From: Streptomyces caniferus
GTDB taxonomy: Bacteria > Actinomycetota > Actinomycetes > Streptomycetales > Streptomycetaceae
NCBI RefSeq assembly: GCF_009811555.1
Contig: NZ_BLIN01000005.1
Location: 1,121,001 to 1,185,000, forward strand
Length of the DNA stretch: 64,000 bases
Direction of reading: 5' to 3'
Shown here one piece after another: positions 25,000-33,248 of this stretch. The first letter of the stretch is position 1, and each line of letters begins with the position of its first letter. The translations under genes and the position numbers were made by a program. The notes under the pieces are model-generated. The model was given only the letters and a program-made list of their open reading frames with translations. It ran no database searches and was not told the DNA's origin.

Positions 25000-25464
25000 A
25001 TGGCCGACACACAGCGGCGCGGGCGCCGGATCATGATGACGCAGGGCGAACTCGACGCGTTCCTCGCGGCGCAGCGCACCTGCCGGGTCGCGACGGTCGG
25101 CGGCGACGGTGCGCCGCACGTCGGGGCGCTCTGGTTCGTCTGGGACGGCACGGCGCTGTGGCTGTATTCGATCACCCGCAGCAAGCGGTGGGCGCAACTG
25201 CGCAAGGACCCGCGGATCGCGGTGGTCGTCGACGACGGCCACGAGTACGGCGAGCTGCGCGGAGCGGAACTCACGGGCCGCGCGGACTTCGTCGGCGAGG
25301 CGCCGCGCACCGGCGAGCCGCGCCCCGGGCTCGACGCCCCGGAGCGGCTGTTCGCGGAGAAGTACTTCGGGATGTCCGAGATGCCGCACGACGGCCGCCA
25401 TGCGTGGCTGCGCCTGACACCGGAGTCGGTCGCCTCGTGGGACTTCCGCAAGATCCCGGGCTGA
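25000..25464 (+). CDS. PPOX-class F420/FMN-dependent enzyme
   Basis: A 154-residue split-barrel protein. It contains RTCRVATVGGDGAPHVGALWFVWDGTALW, split over two strands, then SITRSKRWAQLRKDPRIAVVVDDG, typical of the small F420- or FMN-binding PPOX-type oxidoreductases common in actinomycetes. The end, WDFRKIPG, matches the family tail. I chose the ATG of MADTQ because GGGGAA precedes it; two earlier ATGs give a Gly-rich lead. A TetR-like palindrome upstream suggests induction by a small molecule. Substrate unknown. Confidence 0.85.
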   Translation: MADTQRRGRRIMMTQGELDAFLAAQRTCRVATVGGDGAPHVGALWFVWDGTALWLYSITRSKRWAQLRKDPRIAVVVDDGHEYGELRGAELTGRADFVGEAPRTGEPRPGLDAPERLFAEKYFGMSEMPHDGRHAWLRLTPESVASWDFRKIPG

Positions 25465-25869
25465 GCGTCGGGAGGCGGACGAGGGCCAGTGTCGGGCGCA
25501 GGCCCTGCGGGGACCGGACAGGGAGGATCGCCCGGTCACCGGAGAGGATCGCCCGGTCATCCGCACATGATCGCGGTGCCCCGGACGTGACGGCGGTGTC
25601 CCGGACGTGATCGCGGCGCCCCCGTGGCGATCGCGGCACCCCGGATCCGATCCCGCTGCCCGGCAGGCAATCTCGGCGCCCTCGGGTGCGATCGCGTCAC
25701 CCCGTAGATGCTCGCGATGCCCCGATGCGATCTCCTTGTCGCTCAGGTGATCGCGTTGTCAGTGGTCTCTGCGAGAGTGGTACGGGTCAGCCCGTTTCGG
25801 TACCGGCAGGGTGCGGGAGCGGGATGGCCCGGCCGCGACGGGCCGGGCGCCGAGGACGAAGGAGATCCG
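25465..25869. other. Intergenic region holding a 20-bp tandem repeat
   Basis: No gene is seen here; open frames running through the region are repeat translations. Besides the main array, two 21-bp copies of GAGGATCGCCCGGTCA lie at about 25520-25560. The matB ribosome site AAGGAG closes the region. Confidence 0.6.
25569..25761. repeat. 20-bp degenerate tandem repeat, about 9.5 units of GATCGCGGTGCCCC...
   Basis: Units begin GATCGCGG or close variants at 25569, 25589, 25609, 25629, 25649, 25669, 25690, 25710, 25729 and 25749, so the period is 20 (19-21) bases. Early units are most alike (ending CCGGACGT) and drift toward matB. There are no spacers and copies touch, so it is not a CRISPR. Confidence 0.85.
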
Positions 25870-27330
25870 GTGAACGTGCTCTTCCCCGCGCTGCGCGACG
25901 CTTCGCCCGCACCCGCGCTGCGCTTCGGTGACCGCACCCTCAGCTATCGCCAATTGGCGTCGGTGGCGGGCGCGCTCGCCGAGCGGATCGCCGGTGAGAC
26001 CCGTATCGCCGTATGGGCGACGCCGACGTTGGAGACCTCGGTCGGTGTGGTGGCCGCCTTGCTCGCCGGAGTGGCCGTGGTGCCGGTGAATCCCAAGATC
26101 GGGGAGAGCGAGCTGACGCACATCGTGACCGACAGCGCGCCGTCGCTCGTCCTGGCCGAACCGGACATCGACCTGCCCGGCCCGCTCGCCGCACTGCGCC
26201 GTGTCGACATCGAGGCCGCGCAACCGCCGGAGGACGCCGCGCCGGCCCCGCTGCCGTACGAACCGGGCGACGAGGCACCGGCCCTGATCGTCTACACCTC
26301 CGGCACGACGGGGCCGCCCAAGGGCGTGGTCCTCCCCCGGCGCGCCATTGCGCACACCCTCGACGCCCTGGAGGCCGCCTGGCAGTGGACCGCCGACGAC
26401 GTCCTCGTGCACGCCCTGCCGCTCTTCCACGTCCACGGCCTGATCCTCGGCATCCTCGGACCGCTGCGCCGCGGTGGCAGCGTGCATCACCTGGGCCGCT
26501 TCAGCAGCGACGCGGTGGCCCGGGAGCTCTCCGCGGACGGCACGATGCTGTTCGGCGTGCCGACGATGTACCACCGACTGGCCGCCGAGGCCGGCGGTGA
26601 CCCCGCGCTCGCCAAGGCGCTCTCCCGTGCCCGGCTGCTGGTCTCCGGCTCGGCCGCACTGCCGCTGACCGATCATGAGCGGATCGCGGCGGCCTGCGGT
26701 CGACGGGTGATCGAGCGCTACGGCATGACGGAAACGCTCATGAACACCAGCGTCCGGGCGGACGGCCCCGGCGCCACCGGCACGGTGGGGGTGCCGCTGC
26801 CGGGGGTGTACGTCCGGCTCGTCGACGACGCGGGCCAGGCCATCGAGGCGAACGACGGCGAGACGGTCGGCGAGATCCAGGTCCGCGGCCCGAACCTCTT
26901 CGTCGAGTACCTCAATCGCCCCGACGCCACTGCTGCGGCCTTCGACGGGGGATGGTTCCGCACCGGCGACATGGCGGTCCGGGACGCCGACGGGAACTAC
27001 CGGATCGTGGGCCGCAAAGCCACCGACCTGATCAAGAGCGGCGGCTACAAGATCGGCGCGGGCGAGATCGAGAATGCGCTGCTGGCCCACCCCGGGGTCG
27101 CCGAGGCGGCCGTCACCGGCGCTCCCGACGAAGATCTCGGCGAGCGGATCGTCGCCTGGATCGTGACGGAGACCGGTCCGGACGCGGGCCCGGCACCCTC
27201 CGCCCAGGAGCTCGCCGATCATGTCGCCCGCCAGCTCGCGCCGCACAAGCGCCCACGCACCGTGCACTTCCTGGACGCCCTGCCGCGCAACGACATGGGC
27301 AAGATCCTGAAGCGTGAGCTCCGTGCGTAG
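25870..27330 (+). CDS. matB: Malonyl-CoA / methylmalonyl-CoA synthetase MatB
   Basis: A 486-residue adenylate-forming enzyme that joins malonate or methylmalonate to CoA with ATP, supplying extender units for polyketides. It has the A3 motif YTSGTTGPPKG (about 142-152), the LPLFHVHGL stretch, GVPTMYHR, RYGMTETLMNT (A5), RTGDMAVRD (A7) and the catalytic Lys in NDMGKILKRE at the end. The sequence matches my memory of the S. coelicolor MatB (485 aa) along its length. AAGGAG 5 bases before the GTG fixes the start. The next gene, a carboxyltransferase, overlaps its last 17 bases. Confidence 0.95.
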   Translation: MNVLFPALRDASPAPALRFGDRTLSYRQLASVAGALAERIAGETRIAVWATPTLETSVGVVAALLAGVAVVPVNPKIGESELTHIVTDSAPSLVLAEPDIDLPGPLAALRRVDIEAAQPPEDAAPAPLPYEPGDEAPALIVYTSGTTGPPKGVVLPRRAIAHTLDALEAAWQWTADDVLVHALPLFHVHGLILGILGPLRRGGSVHHLGRFSSDAVARELSADGTMLFGVPTMYHRLAAEAGGDPALAKALSRARLLVSGSAALPLTDHERIAAACGRRVIERYGMTETLMNTSVRADGPGATGTVGVPLPGVYVRLVDDAGQAIEANDGETVGEIQVRGPNLFVEYLNRPDATAAAFDGGWFRTGDMAVRDADGNYRIVGRKATDLIKSGGYKIGAGEIENALLAHPGVAEAAVTGAPDEDLGERIVAWIVTETGPDAGPAPSAQELADHVARQLAPHKRPRTVHFLDALPRNDMGKILKRELRA

Positions 27331-28948
27331 CGGCGGAGGCGGCGCGGCCGGAAACGGGAACACAGCGGGGAACGGGGCCGGGACAGGCGAGGAGGCCCGT
27401 TCCCGGGCCAGGCGCCATGGGAGGGACGACGGGCACGGCGCGCGTCTCGGGCACGCCGCACACGAGCAGGATGCAGCACTCGGCCCCGCGGCCGACGACC
27501 AAACTCCGACCGCCGCTGCCACCCCTGCCCCGACTGCCCCGACTGCCCCGACTGCCCCGACGATGCCGTGCGCCCGGCTGACGGCCCGTCAAGCCATCGC
27601 CGCGGTGGCGGATGCGTACACCGAGACGACCGTCCCCGCCGCTCGCGCCACGCCTGCCGCGGCGTCGACCACACCGGACGGCCCGCTCGGCTGGCATGGC
27701 TACGACGATGCGCGGGCCCACGCCCACGCACGGACCGGCGAGGACGAGTCGGTGGTCACGGCCCTGGCCACAATAGGCGGCAGGGAAGCGGTCGTGCTCT
27801 CCTTCGAGTTCCGCTATCTGGGCGGCTCGCTCGGCGAGCGCACCGGCGAGCGCCTGGAGGCCGCCTACACCCACGCCCGCGAGCACGGCCTGCCGGTCGT
27901 CTCGCTGATCGCCACGGGCGGCAGCCGGATGCAGGAGGGGATGCGCGCGCTCACCCAACTCCAGCGGGTGGCACGGCAGTCGGCGTTGAACGGCGCCGCG
28001 GGCCTGCCACAGATCGCCGTGTTGCGCGATCCGACGACCGGCGGCGGCTGGGCCACCCTCGGCGCGGCCGCCGATGTGATCCTCGCGCTTCCCGGAGCAC
28101 AGATCGGCTTCGCGGGCTCGCGGGTGCGCCCTCCGGACGCCGATCCCTTCGCCTACTCCGCCGAGGGGCAACTCGCCTCCGGCCATATCGACGCCGTCGT
28201 CCCGCCCGACCGGCTGCGGGAAACTCTCCAGCGGTGGCTGCAACTGCTGTGCCCGCCCATGCACCCACCGCAGGAGCCCGGCCCTCGCACCGTGGAGCCG
28301 GCACCCCCGCCGTACGCGCTGGGCGCGTCCGCGCTACCGGAGACCGGCTGGGATGCGGTGGTCCGCGCCCGCGAGCCCGGACGGCCACGCGCCGAGGCGT
28401 ATCTGCGCGCGTACTTCGACGACCGGGAGGAGATCAGCGGCGACCGCTGTGGCGGCGTCGACCCCGGGCTGCGCTGCGGTTTCGGTCACCACGAGGGGCG
28501 CACGGTCGCCTTCGCCGCCCAGTGCGGCACGGCCACCCGCCCGGCCGGCTTCCGTACCGCCGCGCGTCTGGTCCGGCTGGCGGGACGGCTGGGCATCCCG
28601 GTCCTCACCCTCATCGACACCCCGGGTGCCGCCAACGATGCCGAGGCCGAACGGGCGGGTGCGGGTGCGGCCATCGCCGATGCCTTCGCGGCGCTCGCCA
28701 CCGCCGAGGTGCCGGTCACCTCCCTGCTCATCGGCGAGGGCGGTTCGGGCGGTGCACTGGCCCTTGCCGCACCAGGCCGACTGTGGGCGACGCCGGACAG
28801 CTACTTCTCCGTGATCGCCCCGGAGCTGGCCGCGGCAATCCTCAAACGCGAGGAAGCACAGGTCCACGACACCGCCGACCAACTCCGCATCCGCCCGCAG
28901 GACTTGCTGGAACTGGGCGTCATCCAGGGCATCGTGCCACCACCCTGA
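27314..28948 (+). CDS. Fused acetyl-CoA-type carboxyltransferase (AccD-like plus AccA-like halves)
   Basis: A 544-residue carboxyltransferase of the acyl-CoA carboxylase family. The first crotonase-like half (about 140-320) carries YLGGSLGERTGERLE and ATGGSRMQEGM, as in AccD. The second (about 360-540) carries LTLIDTPGAANDAEAERAG and GEGGSGGALALA, as in AccA. No zinc-ribbon cysteines are seen. The first 85 residues are low-complexity (Gly/Ala, then TAPTAPTAPT) and may be a linker or a misplaced start; ATG at 27563 (MPCARLTARQ) is the other choice. The gene overlaps matB, so it is co-translated. No biotin carboxylase or biotin carrier is nearby. Confidence 0.85.
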   Translation: MSSVRSGGGGAAGNGNTAGNGAGTGEEARSRARRHGRDDGHGARLGHAAHEQDAALGPAADDQTPTAAATPAPTAPTAPTAPTMPCARLTARQAIAAVADAYTETTVPAARATPAAASTTPDGPLGWHGYDDARAHAHARTGEDESVVTALATIGGREAVVLSFEFRYLGGSLGERTGERLEAAYTHAREHGLPVVSLIATGGSRMQEGMRALTQLQRVARQSALNGAAGLPQIAVLRDPTTGGGWATLGAAADVILALPGAQIGFAGSRVRPPDADPFAYSAEGQLASGHIDAVVPPDRLRETLQRWLQLLCPPMHPPQEPGPRTVEPAPPPYALGASALPETGWDAVVRAREPGRPRAEAYLRAYFDDREEISGDRCGGVDPGLRCGFGHHEGRTVAFAAQCGTATRPAGFRTAARLVRLAGRLGIPVLTLIDTPGAANDAEAERAGAGAAIADAFAALATAEVPVTSLLIGEGGSGGALALAAPGRLWATPDSYFSVIAPELAAAILKREEAQVHDTADQLRIRPQDLLELGVIQGIVPPP

Positions 28949-29026
28949 GGGGGCGGGGGCAGGGCGAGGGCGGGGGCGGGGCAAGAGGCAACAAGCAACA
29001 GTCAGGGGCCGGCCGCAGCTCCGGCC

Positions 29027-29935
29027 TCAGCAGCCCTCCACGTTCTTTCCGGCCGCGCGGAGCGCCCCCACGGCGGCACGGATCGAGGGCCTCCGGTCGG
29101 CGTCCGCGCGCCAGATGGCATAGACGTGGCGGCGCATCGTGTGCCGGACGGGCACCACACTCACCCCGTCCGGCACCGGCCCACGGCCGAGGCGCGGAGC
29201 CACCGCCACGCCCAGCCCGGCAGCGATCAGCCCCAGCTGGGTGTGATGCTCCTCGGCCATATGCGCGATGCGCGGCTCCACGCCCTTGCTGCGCAGAGTG
29301 AACATCAACCAGTCGTGGCAGAACTCCCCCTGTGGCCAGGAGATCCACTCGTCATCCGCGAATTCCTCCAGTTCCACGGACCGTCGCCGGGCGAGCGGAT
29401 GCGTGGACGGCATGGCCACATCGGCCGGATCGTCCAGGAGCGGAGCCTTCGCCAGCCCTTCGGGCAGTGACAACGGCCGGTTGTACCAGTCCAGGACGAC
29501 GGCCAGGTCTATGTCGCCGCGCACCACGCCACGTACCGATTCGTCCGGTTCCACCTCCGTCAGCCGCGCCCGCAACTGTGGGTGTTCGGCACGCAGGGCG
29601 ACCAGCGCGGCCGGGAAGAGTCCTCGTGCCGCGGTGGGGAACGCGCCCAGCCGCAGTTCGCCCACCGCCTGCCCGCGATGCGCTTCCAGTTCGGCCTGTG
29701 CCAGCTCGACCTGGGAGAGGATGCGCGTCGCATGGTCGGCGAGCAGCCGCCCGGCGTCGGTCAGCCGGACCCCGCGCCCGTTCTTCGCCAGGAGCTGCTG
29801 TCCGGTCTCCCGCTCGAGCTTGGCGATCTGCTGTGAGACCGCAGAGGTCGTCACATGCAGCCCGTCGGCGGCGGCGCTCACCGACCCGTGCCGGGCGACG
29901 GCGCTCAGCGTCCGTAGGCGATCAAGGTTCAACAT
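29027..29935 (-). CDS. LysR-family transcriptional regulator
   Basis: A 302-residue LTTR. The N-terminal winged helix-turn-helix reads MLNLDRLRTLSAVARHGSVS, with AADGLHVTTSAVSQQIAKLE as the recognition region. A substrate-binding domain follows, with GELRLGAFPTAARGLFP and a GLIAAGLGVAVAPRLG strand-helix. The ATG fits the usual start of the family. No clear ribosome site lies ahead, so the mRNA may be leaderless. It is divergent from the EamA exporter with 74 bp between starts, the classic LysR arrangement, and probably controls that gene and itself. Confidence 0.9.
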   Translation of the reverse strand: MLNLDRLRTLSAVARHGSVSAAADGLHVTTSAVSQQIAKLERETGQQLLAKNGRGVRLTDAGRLLADHATRILSQVELAQAELEAHRGQAVGELRLGAFPTAARGLFPAALVALRAEHPQLRARLTEVEPDESVRGVVRGDIDLAVVLDWYNRPLSLPEGLAKAPLLDDPADVAMPSTHPLARRRSVELEEFADDEWISWPQGEFCHDWLMFTLRSKGVEPRIAHMAEEHHTQLGLIAAGLGVAVAPRLGRGPVPDGVSVVPVRHTMRRHVYAIWRADADRRPSIRAAVGALRAAGKNVEGC

Positions 29936-29947
29936 ATAAGCAATGCT

Positions 29948-29992
29948 AAGCGATACCTCCCACGAAATCTCGCTTGTGCTACGAAGTTGCAC
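29948..29992. promoter_or_regulatory. LysR/EamA operator region: two inverted repeats
   Basis: Between the divergent starts lie AAGCGA-N16-TCGCTT (29948-29975) and, touching it, GTGC-N9-GCAC (29976-29992). The second has the T-N11-A-like spacing favoured by LysR proteins. Both would sit over the exporter promoter. Confidence 0.45.
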
Positions 29993-30009
29993 ACCGCATC
30001 GTGGTCGTC

Positions 30010-31095
30010 ATGAGCACCACCACCGGCGCGCCCACCGCCTCCGCCGCCACCACGAACACTCCCGCCACGACCGCGCGCCGGACCGCCGACGAGCACACCA
30101 CGGCCGCCACGGCCGCCACGGCAGCCCCGCCCGCCTCGCTCCGCACTCGCACCGGCACCACGATCCCGAAGACCACCGGCCGGGCCCGCGGCTGGCCGCT
30201 CCGCTTCGCCGCCCTCTCCCTGGTCTGGGGCTTCAGCTTTCTCTTCATCAAGGTGGGCACCCAGGGCTTCGCCCCTCTGCAGGTCACGCTCGGCCGGGTG
30301 GCGTTCGGTGCGCTGGTACTGCTGGCCATAGTCGTGATGAAGCGGGATCGACTCCCCCGCTCCCCCCGCACCTGGGCCCATCTGACGGTCGCGGCGTTCT
30401 TCCTCAACGCACTGCCGTTCTCGCTCTTCGCCTACGCCGAACTGACCATCCCCTCCACGCTGGCCGGCATCTGCAACGCCACCTCCCCGCTCTGGGGCAT
30501 GGCCCTCTCGGTCGTGGCGCTCTCCGAGGACCGCCCCAGCCGACGCCGGGTCGCGGGGCTCGGCCTGGGGTTCCTGGGCGTGCTCACGGTGCTCGGCGCC
30601 TGGCAGGGCTTCACCGGCACGGACCTCACGGGCACCGCGATGGCACTGGGCGCCTCGCTCTGCTACGCCATCGGCTGGATCTACGTCCGCCGCACCCTCG
30701 CGGGCGTCCCGCACTCCCACCTGTCCATGTCCAGCGCCCAGCTCCTGCTGGCCACCGCCCAACTGGCCGTGGTGACGCCCCTGTTCACCACCGCACCGAC
30801 CCACTACCCGATCATCCCGCTGCTCGCCGTCTTCGCCCTCGGCGCCCTGGGCACCGGCTTCGCCTTCCTCATCCAGTACGGACTGGTCGCCGAGATCGGC
30901 CCCACCACCGCCCAGATGGTCACGTACTTCATCCCTGTGATCGCCACCGCGGCCGGCGTGGCCCTCCTCCACGAACAGCTGAGCTGGAACACCCCCGTCG
31001 GCGCCCTCATCGTCCTGGCCGGCGCCGCCCTCACCCAGAGCAAGCCCCGCCCGAGCACCCCGCCACTCCCCCGTCCCGGTTCCCCCACCGACTAA
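30010..31095 (+). CDS. EamA-family (DMT) transporter
   Basis: A 361-residue membrane protein. After a 60-residue Thr/Ala-rich cytoplasmic lead it has about ten hydrophobic helices in two EamA repeats. The first starts FAALSLVWGFSFLFIKVG, the second LTGTAMALGASLCYAIGWIYVRRTLAG. The family exports amino acids, purines or other metabolites. ATG 30010 is used; an earlier ATG at 29974 lies inside the operator region. It is paired divergently with a LysR gene, whose likely target it is. No strong ribosome site is seen. Confidence 0.88.
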   Translation: MSTTTGAPTASAATTNTPATTARRTADEHTTAATAATAAPPASLRTRTGTTIPKTTGRARGWPLRFAALSLVWGFSFLFIKVGTQGFAPLQVTLGRVAFGALVLLAIVVMKRDRLPRSPRTWAHLTVAAFFLNALPFSLFAYAELTIPSTLAGICNATSPLWGMALSVVALSEDRPSRRRVAGLGLGFLGVLTVLGAWQGFTGTDLTGTAMALGASLCYAIGWIYVRRTLAGVPHSHLSMSSAQLLLATAQLAVVTPLFTTAPTHYPIIPLLAVFALGALGTGFAFLIQYGLVAEIGPTTAQMVTYFIPVIATAAGVALLHEQLSWNTPVGALIVLAGAALTQSKPRPSTPPLPRPGSPTD

Positions 31096-31206
31096 CCGCA
31101 CCCAGACCGGGCGCCACACCACCCCCCTCCGAGCCCCCACGCCCTGGCGCGGGGGCTCCCGCACCTGCAGCTCCCCCCGTTTCCCCCATCCCCCTCACAC
31201 CACCCC

Positions 31207-32538
31207 TCACTCGTACCGCCGCGCCTCCCCCACTCCCGTCGCCGCGGCAATGGCGTCCGCCACCGGGACGATGTCGTCATCGGAGAGGGCCGAGACAGTG
31301 ATGCGGATGCCGGGCGGGGAGTCCAGGCGGAAGCGGGCTCCGGGGGCCACCGCCCAACCCGAGTGCAGGAGTCGGGCCACCGCACCGGTCTCGTCCGGGA
31401 CCGGGACCCATACGTTCATTCCGCTGCGGCCCCGGGCGCGTACTCCGCGCTCCGCCAGCGCCCGTATCAGCCCGTCCCGCCGTCGCCCGTACGCCGCGGC
31501 CACCGCTTTCGGGTCCACCGCGGACGTCCGCCAGAGGTGGACGACCGTGTCCTGGAGCAGATGGCTGATCCAGCCAGGGCCGAGGCCCTGACGGCCCCGC
31601 ACCCGGTCGATGGTCAGCGCATCGCCGGTGAGCACCGCCAGGCGCAGATCCGGGCCGTACGCCTTGGCCGTGGAGCGGACCAGGACCCAATGGTCGGTGA
31701 CGCCGGAGAGCGGATGCAGCGGGAGGTCGACTATCCCGTGGCCGTGGTCGTCCTCGATGAGGAGGGCATGGGGGTGTGCGGCCAGGAGGGTGCGGAGTTC
31801 GGTGGCACGGGCGCGGCCGACGGCGGCCCCGGTGGGGTTCTGCGCCCGGTCGGTGATGACGACGGCACGGGCGCCGTCCTGGAGCGCGCGCGCCAGCGAC
31901 GCCGGCAGCGGGCCTTCGTCGTCCACCTCGACCGGGGCGGGGCGCAGCCCGAGTGCCGGGATGAGATCCAGCAGGCTGCCCCACCCCGGGTCCTCCACCG
32001 CCACGGTGTCGCCGGGCCGCAGATGGGCGGCCAGCACCCGTTCTATGGCATCCAGTGCGCCACTGGTGACGGCCACGGGGCCGGCCGGCACGCCGTCGCC
32101 GTCGAACGCCGCGCGGGCGAGGGCCGCGAGGTCGTCGTCCACGGCGGGCGTGCCATAGAGCACGGGGCGCTTCGCGCTGCGCGCCGCGGCCTCCGCCAGC
32201 GCCCGTTCGAGCGGGGGCAGCAGGGACGGATCGGGGTTTCCGCCGGAGGCGTCGTGGACGCCCGGCGGGACCTCCACCCGTAGCGCCTCGCGTGGCGTGC
32301 TCGCGGGACGGGAGCGCACCCTGCTGCCGCGTCGACCGGCGGTTTCGATCACCCCGCGGTCACGGAGCGTGCGGTACGCGGCCGCGACCGTATTCGGATT
32401 GACCTCCAGATAGACAGCCAACTCCCTTAGCGGGGGCAGGACTTCGCCCGGTTGGAGCTCGCCCGCACCGACGGCTCGCTCGACACTGGCGGCAATCTCC
32501 GATGCGCGCCGCCCTTCGATCCGATACTCTCCTAGCAC
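31207..32538 (-). CDS. MocR-type regulator: GntR DNA-binding domain fused to PLP aminotransferase domain
   Basis: This 443-residue protein starts with a GntR winged helix (LPPLRELAVYLEVNPNTVAAAYRTL, read across residues 35-60) and continues as a fold type I aminotransferase-like domain: VTSGALDAIERVLAAHLRPG, DRAQNPTGAAV, IEDDHGHGI, and VRSTAKAYGPDLRLA with the PLP-binding Lys. MocR proteins of this layout sense PLP and control vitamin B6 genes. The GTG start has no ribosome site; leaderless translation is possible. It faces a PPOX gene across only 35 bp with a 12-bp palindrome, so control of that gene is likely. Confidence 0.9.
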   Translation of the reverse strand: MLGEYRIEGRRASEIAASVERAVGAGELQPGEVLPPLRELAVYLEVNPNTVAAAYRTLRDRGVIETAGRRGSRVRSRPASTPREALRVEVPPGVHDASGGNPDPSLLPPLERALAEAAARSAKRPVLYGTPAVDDDLAALARAAFDGDGVPAGPVAVTSGALDAIERVLAAHLRPGDTVAVEDPGWGSLLDLIPALGLRPAPVEVDDEGPLPASLARALQDGARAVVITDRAQNPTGAAVGRARATELRTLLAAHPHALLIEDDHGHGIVDLPLHPLSGVTDHWVLVRSTAKAYGPDLRLAVLTGDALTIDRVRGRQGLGPGWISHLLQDTVVHLWRTSAVDPKAVAAAYGRRRDGLIRALAERGVRARGRSGMNVWVPVPDETGAVARLLHSGWAVAPGARFRLDSPPGIRITVSALSDDDIVPVADAIAAATGVGEARRYE

Positions 32539-32549
32539 AAACTTGATTA

Positions 32550-32561
32550 TGCACTAGTGCA
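32550..32561. promoter_or_regulatory. 12-bp perfect palindrome TGCACTAGTGCA between MocR and PPOX genes
   Basis: The palindrome lies inside the 35-bp divergent spacer. A further CTAGCAC copy at 32532-32538 makes a direct CTAG-GC repeat as MocR dimers use. It is a strong candidate operator for the MocR regulator. Confidence 0.55.
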
Positions 32562-32573
32562 ATGGAGTTGGCA

Positions 32574-33239
32574 ATGTCCCGAGCCGAGGCGTACGAACCG
32601 ACCGCGCGCACGACCCCCACCCGCGCCCGTGAGCGCGCGGCCTACGACCAGGAGACGGTGCACGCCATCCTCGACACGGGATACGTCTGCCACCTGGGCT
32701 TCGTCCGCGACGGCTCCCCCGTCGTCCTGCCGACGCTCTACGGCCGCGTCGGCGACCGTCTCTACCTGCATGGATCGACCGGTTCCCGACCGCTGCGGAT
32801 GGCCGGTGAGGCGCCCGATCCCGGCCTGGAGGTATGTGTCACGGTCACGCACGTCGACGGTCTGGTGCTGGCCAGGTCCGCGTTCCACCACTCCATCAAC
32901 TACCGCTGCGTCGTGGTGCACGGCACCGCGCACCAGGTGACCGACCCCGAGGAGAAGAAGGCCGCTCTCGACGCGCTCGTCGACCATGTGCTGCCCGGCC
33001 GCGCGGCGGACTCCCGGCCGGGGAACGCCAAGGAACTGGCCGCGACCGCCGTGATCCGTCTCGACCTGCGCGAGGTCTCCGCCAAGATCCGCAGCGGCGG
33101 CCCCAACGACGAGCCGGAGGATCTCGCGCTGCCGTACTGGAGCGGCGTCCTCCCCGTGGCCCCGGTGTACGGCGCGCCCATAGCCTCCGACGATCTCGCG
33201 CCCGGTACGCCCGAACCGGCGTACCTCTCCGCGCGCTGA
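32574..33239 (+). CDS. PPOX-fold protein under MocR control
   Basis: A 221-residue split-barrel flavoprotein, paralogue of the gene at 3995: both carry VCHLG or LCHLG, a LYLHGS or LYFHGS segment and the long shared block VCVTVTHVDGLVLARS. The position opposite a MocR regulator points to vitamin B6 or PLP-related chemistry, but the family also includes F420 and haem-utilisation proteins. The ATG at 32574 has GGAG 6 bases ahead; an ATG at 32562 directly after the palindrome would suit a leaderless mRNA. The PaiB-like gene follows by 9 bp. Confidence 0.82.
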   Translation: MSRAEAYEPTARTTPTRARERAAYDQETVHAILDTGYVCHLGFVRDGSPVVLPTLYGRVGDRLYLHGSTGSRPLRMAGEAPDPGLEVCVTVTHVDGLVLARSAFHHSINYRCVVVHGTAHQVTDPEEKKAALDALVDHVLPGRAADSRPGNAKELAATAVIRLDLREVSAKIRSGGPNDEPEDLALPYWSGVLPVAPVYGAPIASDDLAPGTPEPAYLSAR

Positions 33240-33248
33240 GGAGCGACC

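Noticed and set aside
25569..25761. CRISPR array
   Set aside because: Period is 20 bases with no spacer and repeats are degenerate.
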